A stretch of DNA of 16,208 bases from Lachnospiraceae bacterium UBA3711 (GTDB lineage Bacteria; Bacillota; Clostridia; Lachnospirales; Lachnospiraceae). The notes beneath the pieces were generated by a model. That model was not told where the DNA came from, searched no databases, and was given only the letters and a program-made list of their open reading frames with translations. Within the stretch, counting starts at the first letter, position 1; every line of letters starts with the position of its first letter. The position numbers and the translations under genes are program-made. Shown here one piece after another: positions 1-6,873 of this stretch. Location of the stretch: contig DFHY01000037.1 in the NCBI GenBank assembly GCA_002371345.1, forward strand, positions 1 through 16,208. The letters run 5' to 3'.

Positions 1-1016
1 CCGCAGAACATCAGCAGCACCAGCACCCATTTCGAGAACGACGGCCACAGGTTGAAGTCAGCAGTCGAATAACCTGTCGTCGTGATGATCGATCCGACCT
101 GGAACGCCGCGTCCTTCAGCGCCAGAAGCGTGCTTGGGTACATATGGTTGATCGACACCGTAATCAGGGCAATCGCTACTCCTATGATCGAGAAGTACGC
201 CATCGCCTCCGAAACCTTCGGCACATCCTTGATATGCCCTGTGATAATCAGATAATAAACCGAGAAGTTCGTGCCGAACATGATCATGAAGATCGTAATG
301 ACAACCTGCTGCGCGATCGTATAGTTCGCAAGTCCTGAGTTCAGAACGGCGAAGCCTCCGGTACCGGCCGTGCCGAAGGTCAGGCACAGGTTGTCGAACA
401 GCGGCATGCCGAGAGCCATCAGGATCACAACCTCCATGGCTGTAAGGGCAAAATACATCTTGTAGAGTATCCCCGCGGTCTGTCCCGCCTTAGGGACCAT
501 CTTCTTCACGCTGGGGCCGGGGCTCTCCGCCTTCATCAGATACATCGTGCTCCCGCCGGCAGCCAGCGGAATGACCGCCATGACAAACACCAGGATGCCC
601 ATGCCGCCTACCCAGTGTGTAAATGACCTCCAGAACAGCAGCCAATGAGGCAGTGCCTCCACATCTGAGAGTATCGACGCTCCGGTCGTCGTGAATCCTG
701 AGGAAGTCTCGAACACCGCGTCGAACATATTCGGAATATACCCGGACAGGCGGAACGGGAGAGCTCCGAAAATACTGTACAGAAACCATACCGTGGCGCA
801 GATAACGCTGCCCTCACGGGCATAGATGCGCTTGTTCTTCGGACGGCTGACAAGCACCATGACAGAGCCAGCCGCAAGGCATATTCCCATGGAAATGATA
901 AGCCAGACAACATCTCCCTCGCGGTATAATGCCGCCACAACCCCGGACGGGGCCATAAACGCAGCCTCAAACATCAGCATCCAGCCGAGGATGCGGAAAA
1001 TCATCGCATAATTCAT
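1..1016 (-). CDS. trkH: TrkH-family potassium uptake channel subunit (C-terminus outside window)
   Basis: Membrane subunit of the Trk/Ktr K+ uptake system; it forms the ion pathway and is gated by the cytoplasmic TrkA ring. About 338 codons are visible, starting at the ATG at 1016-1014 (begins MNYAMIFRILGW), and the frame is open to the left edge. Three of the four expected selectivity-filter loops are recognisable: SGFTTTGAS (about residues 106-114), GTAGTGGFA (215-223) and ITTTGYSTAD (311-320). They lie between hydrophobic helices, as in the family. The family is usually about 450-490 residues, so the fourth loop and last helices lie beyond position 1. The start is 14 bp after the trkA stop, so the two genes are almost certainly cotranscribed. 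The ribosome binding site is a poor G-rich stretch, which may mean translation is partly coupled to trkA. Family identity is secure from the filter motifs; ion selectivity (K+ alone or K+/Na+) is inferred. Confidence 0.95.
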   Translation of the reverse strand, partial: MNYAMIFRILGWMLMFEAAFMAPSGVVAALYREGDVVWLIISMGICLAAGSVMVLVSRPKNKRIYAREGSVICATVWFLYSIFGALPFRLSGYIPNMFDAVFETSSGFTTTGASILSDVEALPHWLLFWRSFTHWVGGMGILVFVMAVIPLAAGGSTMYLMKAESPGPSVKKMVPKAGQTAGILYKMYFALTAMEVVILMALGMPLFDNLCLTFGTAGTGGFAVLNSGLANYTIAQQVVITIFMIMFGTNFSVYYLIITGHIKDVPKVSEAMAYFSIIGVAIALITVSINHMYPSTLLALKDAAFQVGSIITTTGYSTADFNLWPSFSKWVLVLLMFC

Positions 1017-1030
1017 ATTCCGCGCCCCCG

Positions 1031-2386
1031 TTAAGCCAAGACATCCGTAATGTCATTTAATCCCTTGATTGTCGTAATGATAAGAACCGTATCACCCCGC
1101 TTGATGACATCAGCGCCGCGCGGCAGGATAAACCGGCCGTTGCGGTAGATAGCTCCGACCAGCACGCCGGGCTTGAGCGACAGCTGGCTCAGCGGAATCT
1201 CGGTCTTGGTGAAGTTGTCGCGTATCTTAAACTCCAGCGCCTCCGCCTGATCATCCATCATGCGGTGGAGTGTCTCGACATTGCTTCCGAATGAGTTCTG
1301 CATCGCGCGGACATACTGCACGATCAGCTCTGCCGTGATATTCTTCGGAGAGATCATCGTATCAAGATTCAGGCTCTCAAACACTTCCTCGAAAGCGACA
1401 CGGTTGACCTTGGTGATGATCTTGCGCACGCCGCAGTGCTTCGCGAACAGCGAGAGAACAACGTTCTCCTCATCTATGCCGGTCAGGCACACAACGCTCT
1501 CTGTATTGCTTATGCCCTCTTCCTCCAGCAGCTCCTTATCCGTGCCGTCGCCGTGAATGATCGTGGCCTTGGGAATAATCTCCGCAAGCTCCTCGCAGCG
1601 CTTAAGGTCTCTCTCGATGATCTTCACCTGAATGCCCGAATGGATAAGCATACGTCCAAGATACAGCGCGACGTCCCCGCCGCCTATTATCATGACGTTC
1701 CGAACGGCATGCGTCTCAAGGCCGATAGTGTTGAAGAAGCGCTCCTGCTCTTCAATCGGCGCCACGATAGAGATAACGTCGCCGGCGCGAAGAACGGTAT
1801 TACCCTGAGGGATAACCATGCTGCCGTCCCGCTCAAGAGTACATACCAGAACGTTGCACCTAAGCTCTCCGTGCATGGAATACAGGTCCATCCCGTCAAG
1901 CACGGATCCCTGCGGAATCCGGAAATGCAGCAGTTCCACCTTCCCCTTGGCGAAGGTATTGATCTCAATGGCAGACGGGAAGCGAAGAACGCGTGCCGCC
2001 TCCTGCGCTGCCGCGAACTCCTGGTTGATTACCAGCGCAAGCCCGAGATCTTCCTTGATATAATTGACAGCCCTGTTGTACTCAGGATTATGCACCCTGG
2101 CTATTGTCTGGCAGTTTCCGGCCTTGCGCGCCAGCAGGCACACAAACAGATTGAGTTCATCATGACCGGTAGAAGCGATCACCAGATCGGCATGAGCGAT
2201 GTCAGCCTCCTCGAGAACCGTATAGCTGGCGCCATTCCCGGTGAAGCCCATCACGTCGTAACGGTCGCAGATCTGGTCAACGATCTTATCATGGCGGTCG
2301 ATCACAGTGATATCATGACCCTCTCTGCTGAGATTCGCCACAAGAGTTTCTCCGACTTTCCCCCCGCCAACAATAATTATCTTCAT
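1031..2386 (-). CDS. trkA: TrkA, cytoplasmic NAD-binding regulator of K+ uptake
   Basis: Peripheral membrane protein that binds NAD(H)/ATP and gates TrkH. The 451 residues show the usual duplicated RCK architecture. RCK-N 1 begins MKIIIVGGGKVGE (glycine-rich loop at residues 7-12, with an acidic D30 at the end of the second strand), followed by an RCK-C domain to about 220. A second Rossmann unit starts RNVMIIGGGDVA near residue 231, and a second RCK-C ends the protein (about 370-451, containing LKPGVLVGAIYRNG). An in-frame TTG lies two codons upstream at 2392, but the AGAGGA ribosome binding site (2400-2395) is 8 nt from the ATG at 2386 and only 2 nt from the TTG, so ATG is chosen. It is first in a trkA-trkH operon with its own promoter at 2472-2444. 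Length matches the family. Confidence 0.95.
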   Translation of the reverse strand: MKIIIVGGGKVGETLVANLSREGHDITVIDRHDKIVDQICDRYDVMGFTGNGASYTVLEEADIAHADLVIASTGHDELNLFVCLLARKAGNCQTIARVHNPEYNRAVNYIKEDLGLALVINQEFAAAQEAARVLRFPSAIEINTFAKGKVELLHFRIPQGSVLDGMDLYSMHGELRCNVLVCTLERDGSMVIPQGNTVLRAGDVISIVAPIEEQERFFNTIGLETHAVRNVMIIGGGDVALYLGRMLIHSGIQVKIIERDLKRCEELAEIIPKATIIHGDGTDKELLEEEGISNTESVVCLTGIDEENVVLSLFAKHCGVRKIITKVNRVAFEEVFESLNLDTMISPKNITAELIVQYVRAMQNSFGSNVETLHRMMDDQAEALEFKIRDNFTKTEIPLSQLSLKPGVLVGAIYRNGRFILPRGADVIKRGDTVLIITTIKGLNDITDVLA

Positions 2387-2394
2387 GCCCAATG

Positions 2395-2400
2395 TCCTCT
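2395..2400 (-). promoter_or_regulatory. trkA ribosome binding site (decides the start)
   Basis: AGAGGA lies 8 nt before the ATG at 2386 and only 2 nt before the alternative TTG at 2392. Spacing therefore favours ATG and a protein beginning MKIIIVGG. Confidence 0.75.
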
Positions 2401-2443
2401 GTATATTTAGTTGCTGATTGCAGAAAAAATCAACGTTTCTCTT

Positions 2444-2472
2444 AATATAACACTTTCATCTGCAAGTCGCAA
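2444..2472 (-). promoter_or_regulatory. Probable sigma-70-type promoter of trkA-trkH
   Basis: TTGCGA (2472-2467, 4 of 6 consensus) is followed after exactly 17 bp by TATATT (2449-2444, 5 of 6 consensus). This predicts a transcript start near 2437 and a leader of about 50 nt, with no room for a large riboswitch. Inferred from sequence only. Confidence 0.6.
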
Positions 2473-2489
2473 CGGACAGGAACACCGGG

Positions 2490-2533
2490 TTCCGGCACTC
2501 CAGCCGATGGAACCCTGCGGGAGTGTGCCGGAA
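2490..2533. terminator. Imperfect stem-loop upstream of the trkA promoter
   Basis: TTCCGGCAC (2490-2498) pairs perfectly with GTGCCGGAA (2525-2533). Pairing continues as TCC with GGA after a two-base bulge, around a loop of about 18 nt. There is no T-run on either side, so this may be a transcript-end barrier or a structured element rather than a classical intrinsic terminator. It lies just upstream of the trkA -35 box. Confidence 0.35.
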
Positions 2534-2605
2534 GCGGGGCCGTGAATTGCAGCCGGCCGGATGAGCAGTCAAATACCGGGCATTTGGCCCGAGCTGTGCG
2601 CAGAA

Positions 2606-2635
2606 AGCGGCCGGCGGGTTGCTCCGCCGGCCGCT
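2606..2635. terminator. Strong perfect GC hairpin, probable terminator
   Basis: AGCGGCCGGCGG (2606-2617) and CCGCCGGCCGCT (2624-2635) are perfect 12-bp arms around a 6-nt loop. On the minus strand the stem is followed by CTTTCTG and on the plus strand by GTTATCTTATAT, so neither side has a long T tract. It most plausibly ends leftward transcription coming from the 3.2-kb promoter or from the hydratase gene, insulating trkA. Confidence 0.5.
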
Positions 2636-2953
2636 GTTATCTTATATATGAAATTGTAAATAAAAGATCGGAGTAACATTCCCTGCTTCTTTATATCTTA
2701 AGGTGCTGCCTTTCACAGCGCCGCTCTAAAATTAATAGTACCTATCATATATATAAATAGCAACTATGTACTTTTAGTATTTCAGATATCTTTCTTCCTG
2801 GATATCATATCCCGTTCCCCTTTCTCGTCAGGGACGGTGTCAGTATTCAGAAAACCTCGCTTTCATGAATGATTGTAAACGTTTTACGGGTTACAAACTT
2901 TTCACTTATCGAATCACTTCTCGGGCTTCCCTGAGCCCTGCGGCAGATAATCC

Positions 2954-2966
2954 GGTCAATATGACA
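2954..2966. repeat. Palindromic operator-like site, copy 1
   Basis: GGTCA-ATA-TGACA is a 13-bp interrupted palindrome with one mismatched end. It shares 13 bases (GTCAATATGACAA, 2955-2967) with the reverse complement of the copy at 3077-3089, about 120 bp away. Repeated copies of one palindrome near a promoter suggest a regulator-binding site; the regulator is unknown. Confidence 0.35.
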
Positions 2967-3077
2967 AGCATCCGGTGTTTCCGGGATATCCAATACGCTC
3001 CGATCTGAATCAGTCTCGTCGATTCTTCAGGATGTCCAATCAGAAAACTTTCGTGCAGGGACCTTCTGCTCTGCCAT

Positions 3078-3090
3078 TGTCATATTGACA
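3078..3090. repeat. Palindromic operator-like site, copy 2
   Basis: TGTCA-TAT-TGACA is a perfect 13-bp interrupted palindrome lying about 80 bp downstream of the leftward promoter at 3198-3170. A half site, TGTCAATA, also overlaps that promoter's -35 box at 3193-3200. Confidence 0.4.
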
Positions 3091-3169
3091 CATCTCAAAC
3101 GGTTCTTTAAGAATTACCAACGGACCGGCCCCCCTTTCCTGATGACTGTTTGTCTTACTTGATGAAACA

Positions 3170-3198
3170 AGTTTAACAGAGGAAGGGGGGGCTGTCAA
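3170..3198 (-). promoter_or_regulatory. Leftward promoter with no obvious gene
   Basis: A perfect TTGACA (3198-3193) stands 17 bp from TAAACT (3175-3170, 4 of 6 consensus). A dyad, ACTTG-N6-CAAGT (3157-3172), overlaps the edge of the -10 box and the likely transcript start near 3163. The promoter begins about 35 bp after the hydratase stop codon and points into the gene-poor stretch. Confidence 0.5.
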
Positions 3199-3234
3199 TA
3201 CCTTTTTTCTATTTTATTGCCTTTTTATTTAAAG

Positions 3235-5622
3235 TCAGCTTCTCTTCTGCGCCCTGTTATAGTTTATAAGGCACCCGTCCGCGATTATTCTGCGCTCGTG
3301 ATCCGTCATATCCCCGAGCGTCATCCAGACTGTCTCCAGCTCATTTCCATGGAATACGAGCCCCTTGATCCTGTCGCTCTTTTCAAGGACCGCGGTTCTG
3401 ATATCGGGGAGCAGGATCCAGTCACCGTTTCCAAACGGCAGCTCCCCCTTCTCTGTCACAAGCGGGAGCATTCCCCAGTTGATCAGGTTCGAGCGGTAGC
3501 GCTTGGTCGCGTACTGGAACGCGATATTCGCCCAGCCCCCAAGAACCTTCTGGCAGGACGCCGCCTGTTCGCGCGCGGAGCCGTCGCCCGGCTTAACCGC
3601 GAAGATCGTGGAACCGATTCCAAACTTCGATACGTCCGTCTTCGACCCCAGGAGTCCCGGCATCTTCTCGTCAATCAGGCTCAGCACAGCACTGAGCTGA
3701 TCCGACAGCAGGGCTGTGTCACCACTGGCCTCGCCTCCCGCCGAAGCCTCGTCCGCCGCGGCTCCACGTTCCGCCTTCCTCAGCTCCTCAACAGGATCTG
3801 CCCCGTTCTCGACAGCCTTCTGCGCTCTCTGAACGGCTTTTGCCCTCGGAACATATTCCGGATCCTTTCTTGAGAGCGTGAACTCCGCAAGTCCCAGAGG
3901 ATTGCTCCGGTAGGAGCTGGTCTCGCCTGACGGAATCAGCTCGTCAGTGGTAGTAACCGGATCGTGGATCTCGCTTACCACACGCAGCAGCAGATTCTCC
4001 GGGAGCGGGCTCATCGCCGGCCAGTCCTTGATGTTGGGGCCGAACACAAGCTCCTCCTCCGGGTGCGCCTCACCCTTCGAGTCGAATACACGATTATCGT
4101 ATATCGCACGGTCGAAGAAATATCTCGGATGTGTAAACTCCGCGTCAACCTGAGTCGCGGCCGTAAGGAATCCCTTGTTCGCGGCTGTCGCGGCAATAGA
4201 TCGCGCGTCCATGAGCGCGACGGAGGCAATCTGTCCGTTCTGAACCTTCGAGCCCTCACGGTTCGGGAAATTTCTGGTCGAGTGACGGATGGAAAATGCG
4301 CCGTTCGCAGGGGTATCGCCCGCCCCGAAGCATGGTCCGCAGAACGCCGTCTTCACTACTGCGCCCGCCTCAATGAGGTCTGCGAATCTCCCGTTCTTCA
4401 CGAGCTCCATGTATACAGGCATTGAAGCAGGATATACGCTCAGCGTAAATGCATCCGCCCCGATGCCGGATCCCTTCAGGATGTCCGCCGCGGCGCAGAT
4501 ATTCTCAAATCCGCCGCCCGCGCATCCGGCGATTATGCCCTGGTCGCAGTACAGCTTTCCACCGCGGACTCTGCTGTGCAGGGAATAGTCAACCTTGTCG
4601 CCGAAGGATACCTTCGCTCTCTTCTCTACCTCGTTCAGCACATCGTCAAGGTTCTGCTGAACCTCTTCAATGGTGTAGACATTGCTGGGATGAAACGGCA
4701 TCGCGATCATAGGCCGGATCTTTGAAAGATCCACCTCGATGCATCCTTCATAGTAAGCGCATCTTGCGGGAGCCAGCTCGTGATAGTCCCCGCCGCGTCC
4801 GTGGATCTCATAGAAATCGCGGATCTCGTCATCCGTCTGCCAGATCGAGCTCAGGCAGGTCGTCTCCGTTGTCATCACGTCCACGCCTATTCTGAAGTCA
4901 GCGCTGAGCTTCGCGACTCCGGGCCCGACGAATTCCATGACCTTGTTCTTGACATAGCCCTTGTCGAACACCGCGCCGATGATCGCCAGAGCCACATCCT
5001 GCGGGCCGACTCCGGGAACCGGCTCTCCGGACAGATACACAGCGACAACATCCGGCATATCGACATCCCAGGTCTGCCCGAGCAGCTGCTTAACCAGCTC
5101 TCCGCCGCCCTCGCCGACAGCCATGGTCCCCAGCGCTCCATAACGGGTGTGGGAATCCGAGCCAAGGATCATGCCGCCGCACTCCGCGAGCATCTCGCGG
5201 GCGAACTGATGGATGACCGCCTGATGCGGCGGGACATAGATACCGCCGTACTTCTTGGCGGCGGACAGGCCGAACATGTGATCATCCTCGTTGATCGTAC
5301 CGCCGACCGCGCACAGAGAATTGTGGCAGTTTGTCAGCACATAGGGGATCGGGAACTTCTCAAGACCGGACGCGCGCGCGGTCTGGATGATTCCGACATA
5401 AGTAATGTCGTGGCTTGTCATTTTGTCAAAATGAATCCGCAGCTTTTCTTCATCTCCCGATTCGTTGTGGCTGTGAAGGATCGACCATGCGATGGTTCCC
5501 TTTCGCGCCTCGTATCCCGCGGCCGGCAGTCCCTCCGACGCCAGTCTGGCCGCGGCATCCTCATTGTCGGGAATCAGCGCCAGCCCGTCGATCAGATACA
5601 CTCCGTCATCATGCAATTTCAT
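3235..5622 (-). CDS. Aconitase-family [4Fe-4S] hydratase
   Basis: Cytoplasmic iron-sulfur hydro-lyase of the aconitase/isopropylmalate isomerase superfamily, 795 residues. Seen: SDSHTRYG (155-162); cluster cysteines C367 in GCAGGG and C428/C431 in FCGPCFG; an arginine-bearing NFPNREGSK (451-459); and a C-terminal swivel domain with GDGSAREQAA (679-688, equivalent to the aconitase GSSREH loop) and SNLINWGMLPL (711-721). A low-complexity Ala/Glu/Gly linker lies at about 615-640. Length and layout resemble the uncharacterised 'hydratase' branch that includes E. coli YbhJ more than AcnA or AcnB, so citrate/isocitrate specificity should not be assumed. The start is the ATG at 5622 behind an AAAGGACAG ribosome binding site. 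It lies downstream of the aldolase gene, separated by an intrinsic terminator. No clear terminator follows the stop codon. Confidence 0.88.
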   Translation of the reverse strand: MKLHDDGVYLIDGLALIPDNEDAAARLASEGLPAAGYEARKGTIAWSILHSHNESGDEEKLRIHFDKMTSHDITYVGIIQTARASGLEKFPIPYVLTNCHNSLCAVGGTINEDDHMFGLSAAKKYGGIYVPPHQAVIHQFAREMLAECGGMILGSDSHTRYGALGTMAVGEGGGELVKQLLGQTWDVDMPDVVAVYLSGEPVPGVGPQDVALAIIGAVFDKGYVKNKVMEFVGPGVAKLSADFRIGVDVMTTETTCLSSIWQTDDEIRDFYEIHGRGGDYHELAPARCAYYEGCIEVDLSKIRPMIAMPFHPSNVYTIEEVQQNLDDVLNEVEKRAKVSFGDKVDYSLHSRVRGGKLYCDQGIIAGCAGGGFENICAAADILKGSGIGADAFTLSVYPASMPVYMELVKNGRFADLIEAGAVVKTAFCGPCFGAGDTPANGAFSIRHSTRNFPNREGSKVQNGQIASVALMDARSIAATAANKGFLTAATQVDAEFTHPRYFFDRAIYDNRVFDSKGEAHPEEELVFGPNIKDWPAMSPLPENLLLRVVSEIHDPVTTTDELIPSGETSSYRSNPLGLAEFTLSRKDPEYVPRAKAVQRAQKAVENGADPVEELRKAERGAAADEASAGGEASGDTALLSDQLSAVLSLIDEKMPGLLGSKTDVSKFGIGSTIFAVKPGDGSAREQAASCQKVLGGWANIAFQYATKRYRSNLINWGMLPLVTEKGELPFGNGDWILLPDIRTAVLEKSDRIKGLVFHGNELETVWMTLGDMTDHERRIIADGCLINYNRAQKRS

Positions 5623-5644
5623 TTCAAATACTGTCCTTTACTGT

Positions 5645-5690
5645 TTATAAAAAGAGGGGCATCCGCCATATGCCGGCCGGATGTCCCTCT
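5645..5690 (-). terminator. Intrinsic terminator after the aldolase gene
   Basis: On the minus strand AGAGGGACATCCG (5690-5678) pairs with CGGATGCCCCTCT (5665-5653) over 13 positions with one mismatch, followed by TTTTTAT. It ends about 25 bp before the hydratase start codon, so it also sits in that gene's possible leader and could attenuate read-through. No strong separate promoter for the hydratase was found after it. Confidence 0.8.
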
Positions 5691-5783
5691 GTCATGCCTT
5701 TGTGCTGTTGGATCTGAGCCTCTGCCGTGTCAGAAAATGTATCTGAGGCAGGTGCTCATCTTCTGGCCGGATCAGACGGCTTC

Positions 5784-6740
5784 TTATCTCTTCTCAAGAG
5801 TGGAAGCAGCGCCGTTGGAGCCAAGAACATCCTTGATCTTGTGAGCAACGATATCCTGAACGTTCTTGCGGCCGATCTTCAGATATCCGCGCGGATCGAA
5901 GATGGACGGATCCTTGCAGAAGGTCTCGCGGATGCCGGCGGTCATGCCGAGGCGAAGATCAGAGTCGATGTTGATCTTGCAGACCGCGCTGCGGGCAGCC
6001 TGGCGAAGCTGATCTTCCGGAACGCCGATCGCATCCTGCAGAGCGCCGCCGTTCGCGTTGATGATCTTGACATATTCCTGCGGTACGGAGGAAGCTCCGT
6101 GCAGAACGATCGGGAAGCCCGGAAGCCTCTTCGTGACTTCGTCGAGGATGTCGAAGCGAAGCTGCGGCTTTGTGCCCGGCTTGAACTTGTATGCGCCGTG
6201 GCTGGTTCCGATCGCGATAGCCAGAGAATCGACTCCGGTCTTGTTGACGAACTCTTCGACGTCGTCCGGGTTGGTGTAGGAAGAATCCTCTGCGGAGACA
6301 TTGACGTCATCCTCAACGCCCGCCAGGGTTCCAAGCTCGGCCTCGACAACTACGCCGTACTTGTGAGCGTACTCGACGACCTTGCTGGTGATCTCGATAT
6401 TCTTCTCGAATGCCTCTCCGGAAGCATCGATCATAACGGAAGTGAAGCCGCTGTCAATGCAGTCCTTGCAGGTCTCAAAGTCCGGGCCGTGATCCAGATG
6501 CAGCGCAATCGGAAGATCCGGATACAGAGCCAGAGCTCCCTCAACCAGCTTTACCAGATAGACGGAGTTCGCGTAAGCGCGGGCACCCTTGGATGCCTGA
6601 AGGATGATCGGAGAGTCGAGCTCGTGAGCCGCCTCTGTGATTCCCTGTACGATCTCCATGTTGTTGATGTTGAAAGCGCCGATCGCATAGCCGCCTTCGT
6701 ATGCCTTCTTAAACATCTCAGTCGTGGTAACTAATGACAT
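5784..6740 (-). CDS. fba: Class II fructose-1,6-bisphosphate aldolase
   Basis: Zn2+-dependent glycolytic/gluconeogenic aldolase that splits fructose 1,6-bisphosphate into dihydroxyacetone phosphate and glyceraldehyde 3-phosphate in the cytoplasm. It has 318 residues and a TIM-barrel sequence. Seen: LHLDHG (catalytic D83 and Zn ligand H84), EAELG (133-137), GTSHGAYKF with H181, LHGASS with H214, and NIDSDLR (257-263) in the phosphate-binding loop. The insertion between the last histidine and NIDSD matches the longer bacterial subgroup. The start is the ATG at 6740 behind AAGGAAGG. A promoter with a perfect TATAAT (6854-6826) and a terminator (5690-5645) make it a self-contained unit. Substrate could be tagatose bisphosphate in some relatives, but no tagatose-pathway neighbours are present. 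Confidence 0.96.
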   Translation of the reverse strand: MSLVTTTEMFKKAYEGGYAIGAFNINNMEIVQGITEAAHELDSPIILQASKGARAYANSVYLVKLVEGALALYPDLPIALHLDHGPDFETCKDCIDSGFTSVMIDASGEAFEKNIEITSKVVEYAHKYGVVVEAELGTLAGVEDDVNVSAEDSSYTNPDDVEEFVNKTGVDSLAIAIGTSHGAYKFKPGTKPQLRFDILDEVTKRLPGFPIVLHGASSVPQEYVKIINANGGALQDAIGVPEDQLRQAARSAVCKINIDSDLRLGMTAGIRETFCKDPSIFDPRGYLKIGRKNVQDIVAHKIKDVLGSNGAASTLEKR

Positions 6741-6778
6741 ATCGTTTCCTTCCTTTCTGATCTTTTCTTTGGAAATGT

Positions 6779-6814
6779 GCCGGTATTCCGGCTGTTATGC
6801 CGGTATTTTCCGGC
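6779..6814. repeat. Twin short hairpins in the aldolase leader
   Basis: GCCGG-TATT-CCGGC (6779-6792) and GCCGG-TATTTT-CCGGC (6799-6814) are two near-identical palindromes six bases apart. Both fall inside the predicted 5' leader of fba, about 40-75 nt before the start codon. Because the arms are identical, either two small hairpins or one longer combined stem can form. They may stabilise the mRNA or bind a regulator. Confidence 0.6.
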
Positions 6815-6825
6815 CGCTATGGGAA

Positions 6826-6854
6826 ATTATAGCCTTTTTTATCTGTGGGCGCAA
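6826..6854 (-). promoter_or_regulatory. Probable promoter of fba
   Basis: A perfect TATAAT -10 box (6831-6826) lies 17 bp from TTGCGC (6854-6849, 3 of 6 consensus). The predicted transcript start is near 6819, giving a leader of about 80 nt that contains the twin GCCGG hairpins. Confidence 0.6.
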
Positions 6855-6873
6855 TATGAAATCAATAATACAG

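Larger units (their letters stand above)
2473..3234. other. Intergenic region of about 760 bp without a convincing gene
   Basis: Both strands were read. The longest open stretch (minus, 3079-2906, 57 codons) has no ATG until residue 37 and no ribosome binding site. A 47-codon plus ORF at 2865-3008 is its antisense overlap and also lacks a ribosome binding site. What the region does hold is a leftward promoter (3198-3170), two palindromes TGTCA-N3-TGACA (3078-3090, and 2954-2966 with one mismatch), an AT-rich tract near 2640-2770 and two hairpins (2490-2533, 2606-2635). It may encode a short RNA, a decayed small gene, or only control elements. Confidence 0.6.

Noticed and set aside
1436..2410. 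Long plus-strand open frame opposite trkA
   Set aside because: It is a codon-bias shadow of trkA. The antisense translation has no recognisable domain, and the minus frame has clear RCK motifs.
2387..2640. Possible c-di-AMP (ydaO) or other riboswitch before trkA
   Set aside because: K+ uptake genes can carry such leaders, but the predicted trkA leader is only about 50 nt. The hairpins lie upstream of the promoter and no consensus motif was seen.
2865..3008. 47-codon plus-strand ORF in the gene-poor region
   Set aside because: No ribosome binding site, no recognisable sequence, and it overlaps the equally doubtful minus-strand frame.
4780..5844. Long plus-strand open frame opposite the hydratase gene
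   Set aside because: Antisense shadow. It lies opposite conserved aconitase-family motifs and crosses the fba terminator.
5727..6734. 335-codon plus-strand open frame opposite fba
   Set aside because: Antisense shadow of the aldolase gene, with mirror-image codon bias and no ribosome binding site.
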